A stretch of 33,795 nt of DNA. It comes from Oscillospiraceae bacterium (GTDB taxonomy: Bacteria > Bacillota > Clostridia > Oscillospirales > Ruminococcaceae). The stretch spans positions 1 through 33,795 of the forward strand of contig JAHHTS010000024.1 of NCBI GenBank assembly GCA_020024475.1, written 5' to 3'. The translations under genes and the position numbers were made by a program. Below, one piece after another: positions 1-8,289 of the stretch. Numbering within the stretch: position 1 is the stretch's first letter; each line of letters begins with the position of its first letter. Below the pieces are notes generated by a model. That model was given only the letters and a program-made list of their open reading frames with translations. It had not been told where the DNA came from and made no database searches.

Positions 1-73
1 ATACTTGTATAGTCTTGTTTTTTTTATTTAAATTTTGTATCATATTTATATAAAATTAGAGAGGAAAAAAATA

Positions 74-1000
74 TTGAAAAAATTCAAAAAAATATATATA
101 GAAATAACAAATCAATGTAATTTGAATTGCTCATTTTGCCCTAAAACTGGACGACCAGCAAAAATTATGTACCTTAATGAATTTAAAAAAGTTATAGAAA
201 AAACTAAAAATCAAGGAGATAATTTCTATCTTCATGTTATGGGAGAACCTACATCTCATCCACAGTTTCGTGAAATACTTGAATTTTGTAAAGATAATGA
301 TGTAAAAGTGAATATAACCACTAATGGTACACTTTTACATAAAGTTGGAGAATGTATAATAGATAATAAAGTACGAATGGTTTCTATTTCTCTACACAGT
401 TTTGAGGCAAATGTTATAAATAGTAGTATGAAATCTTATCTTGATAAAATCATGGAGTTTTGTAAAGAGTCAATAGGAAGTGGGATTGTTGTTGAATTAA
501 GATTGTGGAATTTCGATAAAGATAGCATATATGATAAAAATAAGCTAAACGGACAAATAATAGATTATATAAAAAATAACTTAGAGCTGGATTTTGATTT
601 TGAAAAGGCAATTTCTGATAAATTCGAAGAGATGAATAATTCTAACAGCAGAAAATTTAATATAAAGCTGAAAGATCAAATATATCTTGGAATGGCACAA
701 CATTTCGATTGGCCAGATATAAATAAAAAAGAAAGATTCGAAAGAGGATTTTGTTATGGATTGAGAAATCAAATTTCTATATTATCTAATGGTGATGTTG
801 TTCCGTGTTGCCTTGATAGCGATGGAAATATGGTGTTAGGTAACATTTTTGAAAAATCTTTACAAGATATTTTTGAATGTAAAAGAGCAACTTCAATATA
901 TACAGGTTTTACAAATAATATAGTAGTTGAACCTCTTTGTCAAACTTGCGGATATATGATGATGAATTATAAGAAAAACAAATTAGATAGAGTTAGGTAA
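74..1000 (+). CDS. Radical SAM protein with SPASM-like C-terminal domain
   Basis: Residues 15-22 carry the radical SAM cluster motif C-x3-C-x2-C (CNLNCSFC), which binds the [4Fe-4S] cluster that cleaves S-adenosylmethionine. An MGEPTSHP stretch near residue 56 and ITTNGTLL near 81 are further SAM-domain signatures. The C-terminal third has the SPASM pattern for auxiliary Fe-S clusters: a Cys in RGFCYG, a CC pair after NGDVVP, and a closing C-x2-C (CQTC). I chose the TTG at 74, not the earlier TTG at 35, because AGAGAGG at 58-64 sits 9 bases before it. The protein is about 308 residues. SPASM enzymes often modify peptides or act as anaerobic maturases, but no precursor peptide gene is visible and the left flank is cut off, so the substrate is unknown. 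Confidence 0.85.
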   Translation: MKKFKKIYIEITNQCNLNCSFCPKTGRPAKIMYLNEFKKVIEKTKNQGDNFYLHVMGEPTSHPQFREILEFCKDNDVKVNITTNGTLLHKVGECIIDNKVRMVSISLHSFEANVINSSMKSYLDKIMEFCKESIGSGIVVELRLWNFDKDSIYDKNKLNGQIIDYIKNNLELDFDFEKAISDKFEEMNNSNSRKFNIKLKDQIYLGMAQHFDWPDINKKERFERGFCYGLRNQISILSNGDVVPCCLDSDGNMVLGNIFEKSLQDIFECKRATSIYTGFTNNIVVEPLCQTCGYMMMNYKKNKLDRVR

Positions 1001-1010
1001 ATAATTTGTT

Positions 1011-1060
1011 AGAGTTGTATATAGTAAATTTTATTTATATATAAACTCTGTATTATTTTG
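1011..1060 (+). terminator. Possible terminator after radical SAM gene
   Basis: AGAGTT at 1012-1017 pairs with AACTCT at 1044-1049, and AT-rich inner arms extend the stem with a bulge. The T-tract that follows (GTATTATTTT) is imperfect, so this is a moderate call. Confidence 0.4.
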
Positions 1061-1074
1061 ACAATCTTACCGAA

Positions 1075-1103
1075 TTGACACTAAATATGTTAATTATTAT
1101 ACT
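1075..1103 (+). promoter_or_regulatory. Sigma-A-type promoter for the MATE gene
   Basis: A perfect TTGACA at 1075-1080 is followed by a 17-base spacer and TATACT at 1098-1103. It lies about 90 bases before the proposed MATE start. The strength of this promoter is notable because the gene it serves is frameshifted. A second TTGACA at 1058-1063 has no good -10 partner. Confidence 0.8.
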
Positions 1104-1192
1104 ATTTAAGTAGATATTGAATTGATAACAAATAATTGGCTTTTTTGTTTTAAATTACACAATAAAATTTTAAGGAGTGATTAATATTTTTA

Positions 1193-2590
1193 ATGGGTAT
1201 GCAAGGTTTTTTGAACCCCAAAAACTGATAGGTAATTTTGAACCTCAGGGAGAATTGCCAACGAGAGAAAGTATAATGAATAAAACAATTTCTATTGCTT
1301 GGCCGCAGTAGTAGAGGCATTCCTTGTTGCTTTAGTTTCATTTGTTGATAATATAATGGTTTCAGGGCTGGGTACCTACGCCATAACAGCAGTTGGACTT
1401 ACAACTCAACCAAAGTTTCTTGCTTTTGCATTTTTATTTCTCTGAATATAGCAACATCAGCACTTATAGCTCGTCGTAAAGGCGAAGATGATCAAATGGC
1501 AGCCAATAGAACACTAAAACAAGTAGTAGTAATTATGTCAATAATGTTAGTTGTAGTCATAACTTTGTTTGTTGGATTAGCGGAACCATTGCTAAAGCTT
1601 GTTGGTGCACAAGATGATACAATAGGTCCAGCAGTAGAGTATTTTAGAATTATAATGGGCTTCGGATTTTTTCAGCTGATTTCAATGACCATAAATGCAG
1701 CCCAGCGAGGTGTTGGTAATACTAAAATTGCTATGATAACAAATGTAATTTCAAACTTAGTCAATGTTTTATTTAACTATTTGCTAATAAACGGACATTT
1801 TGGCTTTCCGGCTTTAGGTATTAAAGGGGCAGCTATCGCAACGGTAATAGGTAGTGCTTGTGCGTGCGTTATTTCTATTATGTCAATTTGGAACCCTAAT
1901 GGATATCTTTATATTTTATATGAAAAGGGAATCAAATTTGATAAAAGAACTTTGAATTCTGTTTTTGACATTGCTTCTAGCACAATGGCTGAACAGATTT
2001 TTATGAGAATAGGGTTCTTAGCATTCACTATGGTAATTGCACGTTTAGGAACAGATGCATATGCTGTACATCAAATAGGAATGAACTGTATGCAGATTTC
2101 GTTTGCATTTGGTGATGGATTTAATGTTGCTGCGGTAAGTTTGGTAGGACAATCTTTGGGAGCAAAACGAAAAGATCTAGCATCTATTTATGGTGGAGCG
2201 TGTCAAAAATTTGGCATGACTTTTTCTGCTGTTCTAATGATTTTTTTCGTTTTCTTTGGTGAAACATTATATTCTTTTTTCTCAACTGATTCAGCGATTA
2301 TACATATAGGTGGTATAATCACTAAAATTGTTGCTATACAGGTATTCTTACAGATACGACAAGTTATTACAGCTGGATGCCTAAAAGGTGCAGGTGTCAC
2401 AAAGTTTGTAGCAATGGTAGCATTTATAAGTGTTACAATCATTCGTCCTTTAAGTGCATGGATTTTCTGTTATCCTTTAGGATTTGGTTTAATTGGAGCT
2501 TGGATTGGAACTTCGTTAGATCAAGGCGTAAGATGCTTACTTACATCTATGCGATTTGCAACTGGTAAATGGAGTAAGATTGATATATGA
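1193..2590 (+). pseudogene. MATE-family multidrug exporter, frameshifted
   Basis: MATE exporters are 12-helix membrane proteins that expel cationic drugs or metabolites using Na+ or H+ gradients. From 1436 the frame is open to 2590 and gives a typical hydrophobic MATE body (QRGVGNTKIAM, YLLINGHFGFPALGIKGAAIAT, and an AEQIFMRIGF second-half repeat). The first about 240 bases hold the expected N-terminus spread over three more frames: MGMQGFLNP at 1193, KLIGNFEPQGELPTRESIMNK from 1223, then AVVEAFLVALVSFVDNIMVSG from 1305. Adding one base near 1220-1224 (A5 run), one at 1305 (CCG/GCA) and one near 1431-1435 (T5 run) restores a single frame of about 466 residues, normal for the family. All three look like single-base losses, two in homopolymers. 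That fits either a recent pseudogene or assembly error. An ATG at 1496 would give only a truncated 364-residue protein. Confidence 0.85.
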
Positions 2591-2624
2591 ATATTTAAAA
2601 ATATGCTAATACAATTTATACCTC

Positions 2625-2651
2625 TTGTTTTATAAAGTTTAAAATTATAAT
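2625..2651 (+). promoter_or_regulatory. Weak candidate promoter for the cyclodeaminase-family gene
   Basis: TTGTTT at 2625-2630 is followed after 15 bases by a perfect TATAAT at 2646-2651, about 20 bases before the start codon. The short spacer makes this uncertain. Confidence 0.3.
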
Positions 2652-2671
2652 AGTATGAAAGGAATTTTGTT

Positions 2672-3661
2672 ATGAATAAAACTTTATTAGTTAATCGTGA
2701 GCAATGTGAAAAAATTCTAACAATTGAAAAATCAATTTCTTCAATGAAACATACACTTGTCGCTATTAGTGAAAATCAGACCCAAGTTTTGCAAAGACAA
2801 ATGCTATTACATAAAAACGGAAACAAATTAGCGAACATGCCAGCGTCTTTGATTAGTGAAGGTGTTACAGGTAGCAAAATTGCTATTTTCCCTGGTGTTG
2901 AGACTGCTAAAAAAAATACACAGCAAGGAATAGTTTCACTATTCAGCATTGAAACGGGAGCTTTAATTGGTATAATTGATGCTAGCACTATAACTGTAAT
3001 AAGAACGGCAGGAACAAGTGCAGCCGCTACAGATGTTCTTGCAAGAAAAAATAGTGAAGTTGTTGCTATTTTAGGTAGTGGTAAACAAGGAAAAGCTCAT
3101 GCGAGAGCAATGATAGCAATAAGAAATATTAAAAAAGTATATATGTGGGATTTATATCTTACAGTAAGCAAAAAAGCGTGTGAACTTTTGAAATCACAGT
3201 TTCCGGAAGTTGAATTTATCCCTTGTGAAACAGCTAAAGAGGCTGTTTTGGATGCTGATATAATTTGTACAACAACACCAGCCACTACTGATGAGCCTAT
3301 TGTTTTTTATGAATGGATAAAAAAAGGTGCTCATATAAATGCTGTTGGAGCTTGCACTGCCAAAGGCAGAGAATTAGACGGGAAAACTATTGGTAATAGT
3401 AAGATATTTGTGGACTGGAGGGATGCTGTTTTAAGAGATGCGGGTGACATTTTACTTGCTGTTTCGAAAGGCGAAGTTTCTCAAATACCAAAATTTTCTG
3501 AAGTAGGTAAAGTTATTAGCGGAAAAGAAAAAGGCAGAGAAAATGATGATGAAATTACGATGTTTGAATCTGTTGGTATTTCCGTAGAAGATATTGCTGC
3601 AGCTAAAGTGATTTATGATTATGCAAAAGATAATGAAATAGGCATATATGTTGCATTATAA
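2672..3661 (+). CDS. Ornithine cyclodeaminase / mu-crystallin family protein
   Basis: This NAD(P)-dependent family includes ornithine cyclodeaminase (ornithine to proline plus ammonia), alanine dehydrogenase of the archaeal type, and imine reductases. The 329 residues match the family length. Visible family features are the substrate-side Lys at about 69 (GSKIAIFPG), the RTAG motif at 111-114 followed by TSAAAT, and a Rossmann nucleotide-binding loop GSGKQG at 135-140. The C-terminus has the family's FESVGISVEDIAAAKVIYDYA helix. AAAGGAA lies just before the ATG. It follows the broken MATE gene by 81 bases on the same strand, so the exporter may once have shared its pathway. The exact substrate cannot be read from sequence. 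Confidence 0.85.
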   Translation: MNKTLLVNREQCEKILTIEKSISSMKHTLVAISENQTQVLQRQMLLHKNGNKLANMPASLISEGVTGSKIAIFPGVETAKKNTQQGIVSLFSIETGALIGIIDASTITVIRTAGTSAAATDVLARKNSEVVAILGSGKQGKAHARAMIAIRNIKKVYMWDLYLTVSKKACELLKSQFPEVEFIPCETAKEAVLDADIICTTTPATTDEPIVFYEWIKKGAHINAVGACTAKGRELDGKTIGNSKIFVDWRDAVLRDAGDILLAVSKGEVSQIPKFSEVGKVISGKEKGRENDDEITMFESVGISVEDIAAAKVIYDYAKDNEIGIYVAL

Positions 3662-3673
3662 TTAGTAATAATA

Positions 3674-3710
3674 AAAAATCGGAAAGGTTTGTATACCCTT
3701 TCCGATTTTT
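3674..3710. terminator. Bidirectional intrinsic terminator
   Basis: A 14-base perfect inverted repeat (3674-3687 with 3697-3710) has A5 on its left edge and T5 on its right. It serves the cyclodeaminase-family gene on the plus strand and the convergent DHHW gene on the minus strand. Confidence 0.9.
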
Positions 3711-3711
3711 A

Positions 3712-4827
3712 TTAATTAAATAAATTTATTTTGCCTAGGTCTTTATCAGATAACATTGTTTCAAAGTTATAAAGAAACAGTATTTGTTCATAGTTGTTTT
3801 CATCTATAAACTTATCAAGCCCCATGGTTATATATCTCATATCAAAAATATGAATTTCTTCAAAATCATTTATCATAAACGGAATGAAACAGTTGGCATA
3901 ACTATCTTTTATAATCATAATTTTTCCATTACCATTTCCTTTTATAGTCGCATATCCCGGGTTACCATGCATAAACATAGCGTATTTGTCTCTAACTTTA
4001 AGTTTATCATATTCGTAAATATCCATTTCTTTTTCATTGATGATCATTGTTGCATCGCTTTCAATATAACTTAATGTATCGGAAATTACATTAAAGTTTT
4101 TAGCTTTTGAAAAATGAGTACCAAGAAAATTTTCTACATCTATCATAGTGTAGTTATCTATTGGAGTGTAATCTTTTTTAATGGTATTCATAAATTCTTC
4201 ATAAGCGTAATAAGCACCTAAAGTTGTCCAATGATGGTCAGTACGATAATAGATATACTCGTCAGAATGTTTAGATAAGGTAGGTTGTACATTTATAAAG
4301 TCATCTGCTAAATTATCTTTAGTATATTTAATCATATAATCAGTGTCAATAATAGGGCTATTTGCTGATCTTATTTTATCAATCATTACACCAGGTGATG
4401 TAGGAGCAATCAATACACTTATATTTTTATCTTTATGTCGTTGTATGAAACTATTGATAGAGTTTATGTTATTCTCGAATTGTTTGTAGTCTGCTTTAAG
4501 AAACTTTGTAAACATATAACCATCTTTGCCATATATGACACCATTGTTTTCTTGTTTTCCTAGTGCAGATTCACTAATACTTTTTAAAGAAATCCATTTA
4601 TCTCTAACTATAAAATGATCCTCAGTGAAGTCTTCTATTTTTGGAGTGTATTTATTATGGAACAACTGACTCCAACTAAATTTTGGAAAATCAGTTAGAC
4701 GGCGGTTCTCTGTTTCGGAAAATTCTTCAATAGGACTAAAGAAATCAGCAATAGCAATTACATATAAAAGCACACCGAAGAAAATAACAATAGGATATTT
4801 TTTTAGATTTTGTAATTTTTCTTTCAT
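3712..4827 (-). CDS. DHHW-family surface protein, partner of the MBOAT acyltransferase
   Basis: The start is taken at 4827 (MKEKLQNLKK): AAGGTG lies just upstream there, whereas the longer frame to 4884 would run into the preceding gene. The product is about 371 residues with one N-terminal membrane segment (PIVIFFGVLLYVIAIADFF), so it is probably anchored with its bulk outside the cell. It carries the DHHW motif at about residues 197-200 (YRTDHHWTTLGAYYAYEEF) and a late KDSYAN at about 307-312, where the Ser could play the SGNH nucleophile role as in AlgX/AlgJ-like proteins. In known systems such proteins accept acyl groups exported by an MBOAT partner and transfer them to a polysaccharide. 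Here the MBOAT gene ends 13 bases upstream, which supports a shared job. The polymer is not identifiable. Confidence 0.82.
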   Translation of the reverse strand: MKEKLQNLKKYPIVIFFGVLLYVIAIADFFSPIEEFSETENRRLTDFPKFSWSQLFHNKYTPKIEDFTEDHFIVRDKWISLKSISESALGKQENNGVIYGKDGYMFTKFLKADYKQFENNINSINSFIQRHKDKNISVLIAPTSPGVMIDKIRSANSPIIDTDYMIKYTKDNLADDFINVQPTLSKHSDEYIYYRTDHHWTTLGAYYAYEEFMNTIKKDYTPIDNYTMIDVENFLGTHFSKAKNFNVISDTLSYIESDATMIINEKEMDIYEYDKLKVRDKYAMFMHGNPGYATIKGNGNGKIMIIKDSYANCFIPFMINDFEEIHIFDMRYITMGLDKFIDENNYEQILFLYNFETMLSDKDLGKINLFN

Positions 4828-4840
4828 TAGGACACCTTCT

Positions 4841-6223
4841 TTAGAATCTAAAATAGATAAATGGGTTATAAGTGCTGTCAACAAGGTAAGCTATACTGAG
4901 TAGGAATATTCCAGTTAAAATAGGAATCATAACTATATTATTGTTTTTGAACTTATCCCAAAATTTTGTTGTAAGAGGTGTGGAACAAACAATACCGATG
5001 ATGATAGAAATAATATAATTTCTAAAATAATAATTTGGGCTTATACCATTAGAATAAACAAACATTTTATTTATAAATCCAGAAAGCATGCCGATATCTG
5101 TTATATAGAATATTGCCCAACCGGTAGCTACCGCAAGTAATGTATAAATTCTAGAAAACACATTACTTCTATTCAAGTACTTAAGTAGAAATATTTTTTC
5201 GATTGCTAGAAGAGCAAAATAATAAAGTCCCCAAAGCATAAAATTCCAGTCCGCACCATGCCAGAAGCCTGTTAAAAACCATACCACTAGCATATTGAAA
5301 ATTTGTCTTTTTAAACCTTTTCGATTACCTCCGAGAGGAATATATACATATTCTCTAAACCATCCACCCAGAGTAATATGCCATCTGCGCCAAAATTCCG
5401 TTATACTTTTTGAAATATATGGTAGATTAAAGTTTTGTGGAAAGTTGAATCCTAGCAGTTTGCCAAGACCTATTGCCATAAGCGAGTAACCAGAAAAATC
5501 AAAATAAATTTGTAGAGAATATGCGATAATTCCAAGCCATGCTAACGGTGTTGAAACATTTGTAAATCCCATAGCTTCTATGTCTGTCCATAAAGCACCA
5601 ACATTGTTTGCAATTAGAACTTTTTTGCCAAGTCCGAATATAAAAAGTTTTATACCTTCATTGATCCCGCTAAGAGTGATACGACCTTCGTGAGTGTTAA
5701 GTTTTTCTTTTACATCTGTATACATAACTATAGGACCAGCAATGAGCTGAGGAAACATAGTTACAAACGCTGAGAAATTAACTATATTTTTTTCCGCCTC
5801 AACCTTACCTCTATAAACGTCAATTGTGTATGACATTGTTTGAAATGTATAGAAACTGATACCTAGAGGAAGGGCTAATTTTAGTAAAGGTATATTTGTG
5901 TTGAAAAATTTGTTGATATTAAATATGAAAAAATCTGCATATTTAAAGAAAAATAAACTCCCTAAATTAAAAATCATCGATGCGGCTAAAGCGCGCTTCA
6001 TGATTTTTTTATTATTACGATGTTTTTCAATCACTTGGGAAGCAGTAAAGTCAACAATTGTACTTGCAATCATTATTGGAAAATACTTTACTTCGCCCCA
6101 AGAATAAAAAATAAAGCTAGCAATAGTTATTATACCATTTTTGTACTTATACGGAACGATGTAATAAACTAATAATACGATTGTTAAGAAGCGAAAAATA
6201 AAAAATATATTGCTGAAAATCAA
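4841..6223 (-). CDS. MBOAT-family O-acyltransferase (AlgI/DltB-like)
   Basis: This is a 460-residue polytopic membrane protein. It has the family core EFWRRWHITLGGWFREYVYIPLGG at about 277-299 and the near-invariant His in TGFWHGADWNF (about residue 322). MBOAT proteins such as AlgI and DltB move an acyl group, usually acetyl or D-alanyl, across the membrane for attachment to extracellular polymers. No dltA or dltC lies nearby, so polysaccharide O-acetylation fits better than teichoic acid D-alanylation; this is inference. Translation starts at a TTG (6221-6223) with AGGAGG at 6234-6239, ten bases away. It is first in a two-gene operon with the DHHW gene under a strong promoter. Confidence 0.9.
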   Translation of the reverse strand: MIFSNIFFIFRFLTIVLLVYYIVPYKYKNGIITIASFIFYSWGEVKYFPIMIASTIVDFTASQVIEKHRNNKKIMKRALAASMIFNLGSLFFFKYADFFIFNINKFFNTNIPLLKLALPLGISFYTFQTMSYTIDVYRGKVEAEKNIVNFSAFVTMFPQLIAGPIVMYTDVKEKLNTHEGRITLSGINEGIKLFIFGLGKKVLIANNVGALWTDIEAMGFTNVSTPLAWLGIIAYSLQIYFDFSGYSLMAIGLGKLLGFNFPQNFNLPYISKSITEFWRRWHITLGGWFREYVYIPLGGNRKGLKRQIFNMLVVWFLTGFWHGADWNFMLWGLYYFALLAIEKIFLLKYLNRSNVFSRIYTLLAVATGWAIFYITDIGMLSGFINKMFVYSNGISPNYYFRNYIISIIIGIVCSTPLTTKFWDKFKNNNIVMIPILTGIFLLSIAYLVDSTYNPFIYFRF

Positions 6224-6262
6224 GTAGTTGAGTCCTCCTATGAATAATAAAATTCACATCTT

Positions 6263-6291
6263 ATTATACTTATTATGGTACATATGTTCAA
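6263..6291 (-). promoter_or_regulatory. Sigma-A-type promoter for the MBOAT-DHHW operon
   Basis: Read on the minus strand: TTGAAC (6291-6286), 17 bases, then a perfect TATAAT (6268-6263), about 40 bases before the TTG start. Confidence 0.8.
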
Positions 6292-6346
6292 GAATAAAAT
6301 TGTAAATAATAATAAAAACAACAATCTTTTACTTGTTTTTTACAAT

Positions 6347-6376
6347 AAAAAAGCGGAGATAATCTCCGCTTTTTTT
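6347..6376. terminator. Intrinsic terminator after the DUF4358 lipoprotein
   Basis: AGCGGAGA and TCTCCGCT (about 6352-6359 and 6363-6370) form a stem around a short loop, with an A-run on the left and a T7 run on the right. It serves the minus-strand lipoprotein gene; the symmetry would allow it to work both ways. Confidence 0.85.
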
Positions 6377-6381
6377 GATAA

Positions 6382-6891
6382 TTACTTGAATGCTTCGTCA
6401 ATAGCTTTATCTATTGGTTCGTATGCTTTTTCAGCTCCTTCGGCTTCGCAAACGGAAGGATCACCAGCGATAACAAGAACTACATAGTTTCCTTTAACAA
6501 CAACTCTACCAGCTTCTGCTTTATCACGATTAGCACCAGGATAATTTTCATTTGCCCGGAAAATCTCATCTCTTCTTGCTGTGAGAGCTTTTTCAACATC
6601 AGCAGCTTTACCATCTTTAGCTTGAACTACAATTACAATATCAACGCCAGGAGTGATAGGACAATACGAACCTTTATATGCATCATACATATCTTTATCG
6701 ATGTTGATGTAGTTCATATATTCTTCATTGACCTCAGATGCGTTTTCAACAGTTGCGACTGATGAAATTTTTTCGTAAACTTTATTTACATCATAAGTAG
6801 GCTCATCGTTTTTATTATCATTACTACTACAAGCTGTGAATACTGCCAACGACAATATTAATGCAAATGTTAAAGCAATAATTTTTTTCAT
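6382..6891 (-). CDS. DUF4358-like lipoprotein
   Basis: The 169-residue product opens with a lipoprotein signal peptide ending in the lipobox VFTAC (Cys at about 21), so the mature protein is probably lipid-anchored on the outer face of the membrane. A charged Asn/Asp linker follows. The rest resembles DUF4358 proteins of Clostridia: a central strand (GVDIVIVVQAKDGKAADVEKALTARRDEI) and a closing KGNYVVLVIAGDP. AAAGGAGAA precedes the ATG. It sits 85 bases downstream of the FMN-binding lipoprotein on the same strand. The family's function is not established to my knowledge. Confidence 0.75.
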   Translation of the reverse strand: MKKIIALTFALILSLAVFTACSSNDNKNDEPTYDVNKVYEKISSVATVENASEVNEEYMNYINIDKDMYDAYKGSYCPITPGVDIVIVVQAKDGKAADVEKALTARRDEIFRANENYPGANRDKAEAGRVVVKGNYVVLVIAGDPSVCEAEGAEKAYEPIDKAIDEAFK

Positions 6892-6963
6892 TTATTTTCT
6901 CCTTTACATGATTGTTATAATCTGTAATTAGTATAGTAACATAAAATTGTGTCTAATCATAGT

Positions 6964-6986
6964 AAAAACACAAATATTATTTTGTG
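6964..6986 (-). terminator. Weak terminator overlapping the stop of the FMN-binding lipoprotein
   Basis: On the minus strand CACAAA and TTTGTG form a 6-bp stem followed by T5. The TAA stop (6977-6979) lies in the loop. The stem is short and AT-rich. Confidence 0.4.
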
Positions 6987-7441
6987 ATATTTTCAACAAT
7001 TTCAGTATCGGTTTCGCCATTTGCAGCATTTTCCATAGCTGATAGCATAAGAGTTTTGAAATTACCAGTAGATTCTGTTGCACCAGCAACAATATCAACG
7101 GCTGAAACTTTTCCACTTTCAATAAACTGATTAATAAGGTCTTTGTTGTATTTTGCAGGATATGTTCCAACCATCATAGATTCCATTTCTGCTTTATAAG
7201 ACTCATCTTCACTCTTAAGATCATTACTGTTTTCTTTTACAGCATCATAAATCACTTCACTAATTTCACCTTCGGCTACAGTAACTTCAACATAGTCTTT
7301 CCAACCGTTAGAATCATAATTTTTAAATTCTACGCGATATTTGCCATCAATAAGTGGAGTATTAAGCTGTTCTTCACTACAACCAGTGAATAAACCCATT
7401 GCTAATGTAGCAGTAATAGCGATAGAGATAATTTTTTTCAT
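6977..7441 (-). CDS. FMN-binding-domain lipoprotein
   Basis: About 154 residues. It has a signal peptide and lipobox (GLFTGC, Cys 21), then one FMN_bind-type domain: DGKYRVEFKNYDSNGWKDYVEVTVAEGEISEVIYDAV, and the flavinylation-like site DIVAGATES at about 116-124. In FMN_bind proteins such as PplA and RnfG/NqrC, an ApbE-type transferase links FMN to the Thr of the GAT motif (Thr 122 here) outside the cell. A role as an extracellular electron carrier is inferred from this. No apbE is visible in the window. I chose the ATG at 7441 over 7453, because the ribosome site AAAGG abuts 7453 directly but is well spaced for 7441. A strong promoter lies upstream. Confidence 0.82.
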   Translation of the reverse strand: MKKIISIAITATLAMGLFTGCSEEQLNTPLIDGKYRVEFKNYDSNGWKDYVEVTVAEGEISEVIYDAVKENSNDLKSEDESYKAEMESMMVGTYPAKYNKDLINQFIESGKVSAVDIVAGATESTGNFKTLMLSAMENAANGETDTEIVENITK

Positions 7442-7498
7442 AACAATAAACATCCTTTATATATAAACATATTAATATTGCATTTTCATACAACTAAA

Positions 7499-7528
7499 AC
7501 TATACCATACTCACATTTAAATTGTCAA
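7499..7528 (-). promoter_or_regulatory. Sigma-A-type promoter for the FMN-binding lipoprotein
   Basis: On the minus strand a perfect TTGACA (7528-7523), an 18-base spacer and TATAGT (7504-7499). Confidence 0.75.
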
Positions 7529-7618
7529 ATTATACTGTTATTTGTAATTGAAATGTAATTACAAATTCACATTTGACTAATTTTGAACTAAAATATTTAT
7601 AGTCATTTAGCCTGGCTA

Positions 7619-7647
7619 TTGACATATATATATATCTATTTTAGAAT
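7619..7647 (+). promoter_or_regulatory. Sigma-A-type promoter for the Gx-transporter-like gene
   Basis: TTGACA at 7619-7624, 17 bases that include an (AT)n run, then TAGAAT at 7642-7647. It points away from the FMN-lipoprotein promoter about 90 bases to its left. Confidence 0.7.
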
Positions 7648-7695
7648 AAAAAGACACAATAATTATTTTTTATTTTAATAGGATAGGTGAATATT

Positions 7696-8208
7696 TTGAA
7701 TAAATCATTCAACAAAACAAAAAAAATTACTACCATGGGACTACTTTTTGCTTTGGCTATGGTTTTATCTTTTGTGGAAAGTATGTTAATGCCGATTTTT
7801 GGACTTCCCGTAGGAGTAAAACTTGGATTATCAAATATCGTTGTTATGTATTGTATGATATATATGGGCTTTTCAAGTGCTGTACAGCTTGCAATTTTAA
7901 AAGGATTATTTGCATTTTTAACACGTGGAGCTACTGCATGTTTGTTGGCTACTTTAGGAGGTCTGTTTTCAATAACTATAATGTTTATCCTTCGCGCATT
8001 GCTAAAGGACAAGGTGAACTATTATACACTTTCGGTATTCGGAGCTATTTTTCATAATGTAGGTCAGTTAACTGGAGCATCAATGATTTTTGGTACATCA
8101 ATGATTATGTATTATTTACCTATACTTGCAATTTCAGCTATCATCATGGGTTTAATTACTGGAGCTGTTTTAACCGTAGTTATCCCTGCACTCAATAGAT
8201 TGAAATAA
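7696..8208 (+). CDS. Gx transporter / heptaprenyl diphosphate synthase component I-like membrane protein
   Basis: This is a small polytopic membrane protein of about 170 residues. It shows the family pattern VKLGLSNIVVMYCMIYMG, then KGLFAFLTRGATACLLATLGGLFSITIMF and a GAIFHNVGQLTGA segment. The Pfam family (Hpre_diP_synt_I) is named after a quinone-chain synthase subunit, but ECF-like S-component transport is the more common view. Its members often sit near FMN_bind proteins, as here across a divergent promoter; Listeria EetB in the extracellular electron transfer locus is, as I recall, such a protein. The start is set at the TTG at 7696 because AGGTG at 7685-7689 is well placed for it; the in-frame GTG at 7687 lies inside that site. 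The substrate is unknown. Confidence 0.78.
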   Translation: MNKSFNKTKKITTMGLLFALAMVLSFVESMLMPIFGLPVGVKLGLSNIVVMYCMIYMGFSSAVQLAILKGLFAFLTRGATACLLATLGGLFSITIMFILRALLKDKVNYYTLSVFGAIFHNVGQLTGASMIFGTSMIMYYLPILAISAIIMGLITGAVLTVVIPALNRLK

Positions 8209-8231
8209 TTGTAAAAGATTTGTTAAAGCTA

Positions 8232-8260
8232 TTGCAAATAATCGAATAAGATACTATAAT
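8232..8260 (+). promoter_or_regulatory. Sigma-A-type promoter of groESL
   Basis: TTGCAA at 8232-8237, 17 bases, then a perfect TATAAT at 8255-8260. The CIRCE-like repeat begins three bases later, so it covers the expected transcription start. Confidence 0.8.
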
Positions 8261-8262
8261 AA

Positions 8263-8289
8263 TTAGCAGTCAATGATATTGATTGCTAA
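8263..8289 (+). promoter_or_regulatory. CIRCE-like HrcA operator, slightly degenerate
   Basis: TTAGCAGTC, nine bases, then GATTGCTAA. The CIRCE consensus is TTAGCACTC-N9-GAGTGCTAA, so each arm differs by one base while the 9-base spacer is exact. Lying between the -10 box and groES, it is a likely binding site for the heat-shock repressor HrcA, which is not in this window. Confidence 0.82.

Noticed and set aside
1193..1500. Programmed ribosomal frameshifting in the MATE gene
   Set aside because: Three shifts in one gene with no slippery heptamer plus pseudoknot pattern make this unlikely; mutation or sequence error is simpler.
1496..2590. Intact short MATE protein from the ATG at 1496
   Set aside because: No ribosome site near 1496, and the missing first about 100 residues are visible in other frames just upstream.
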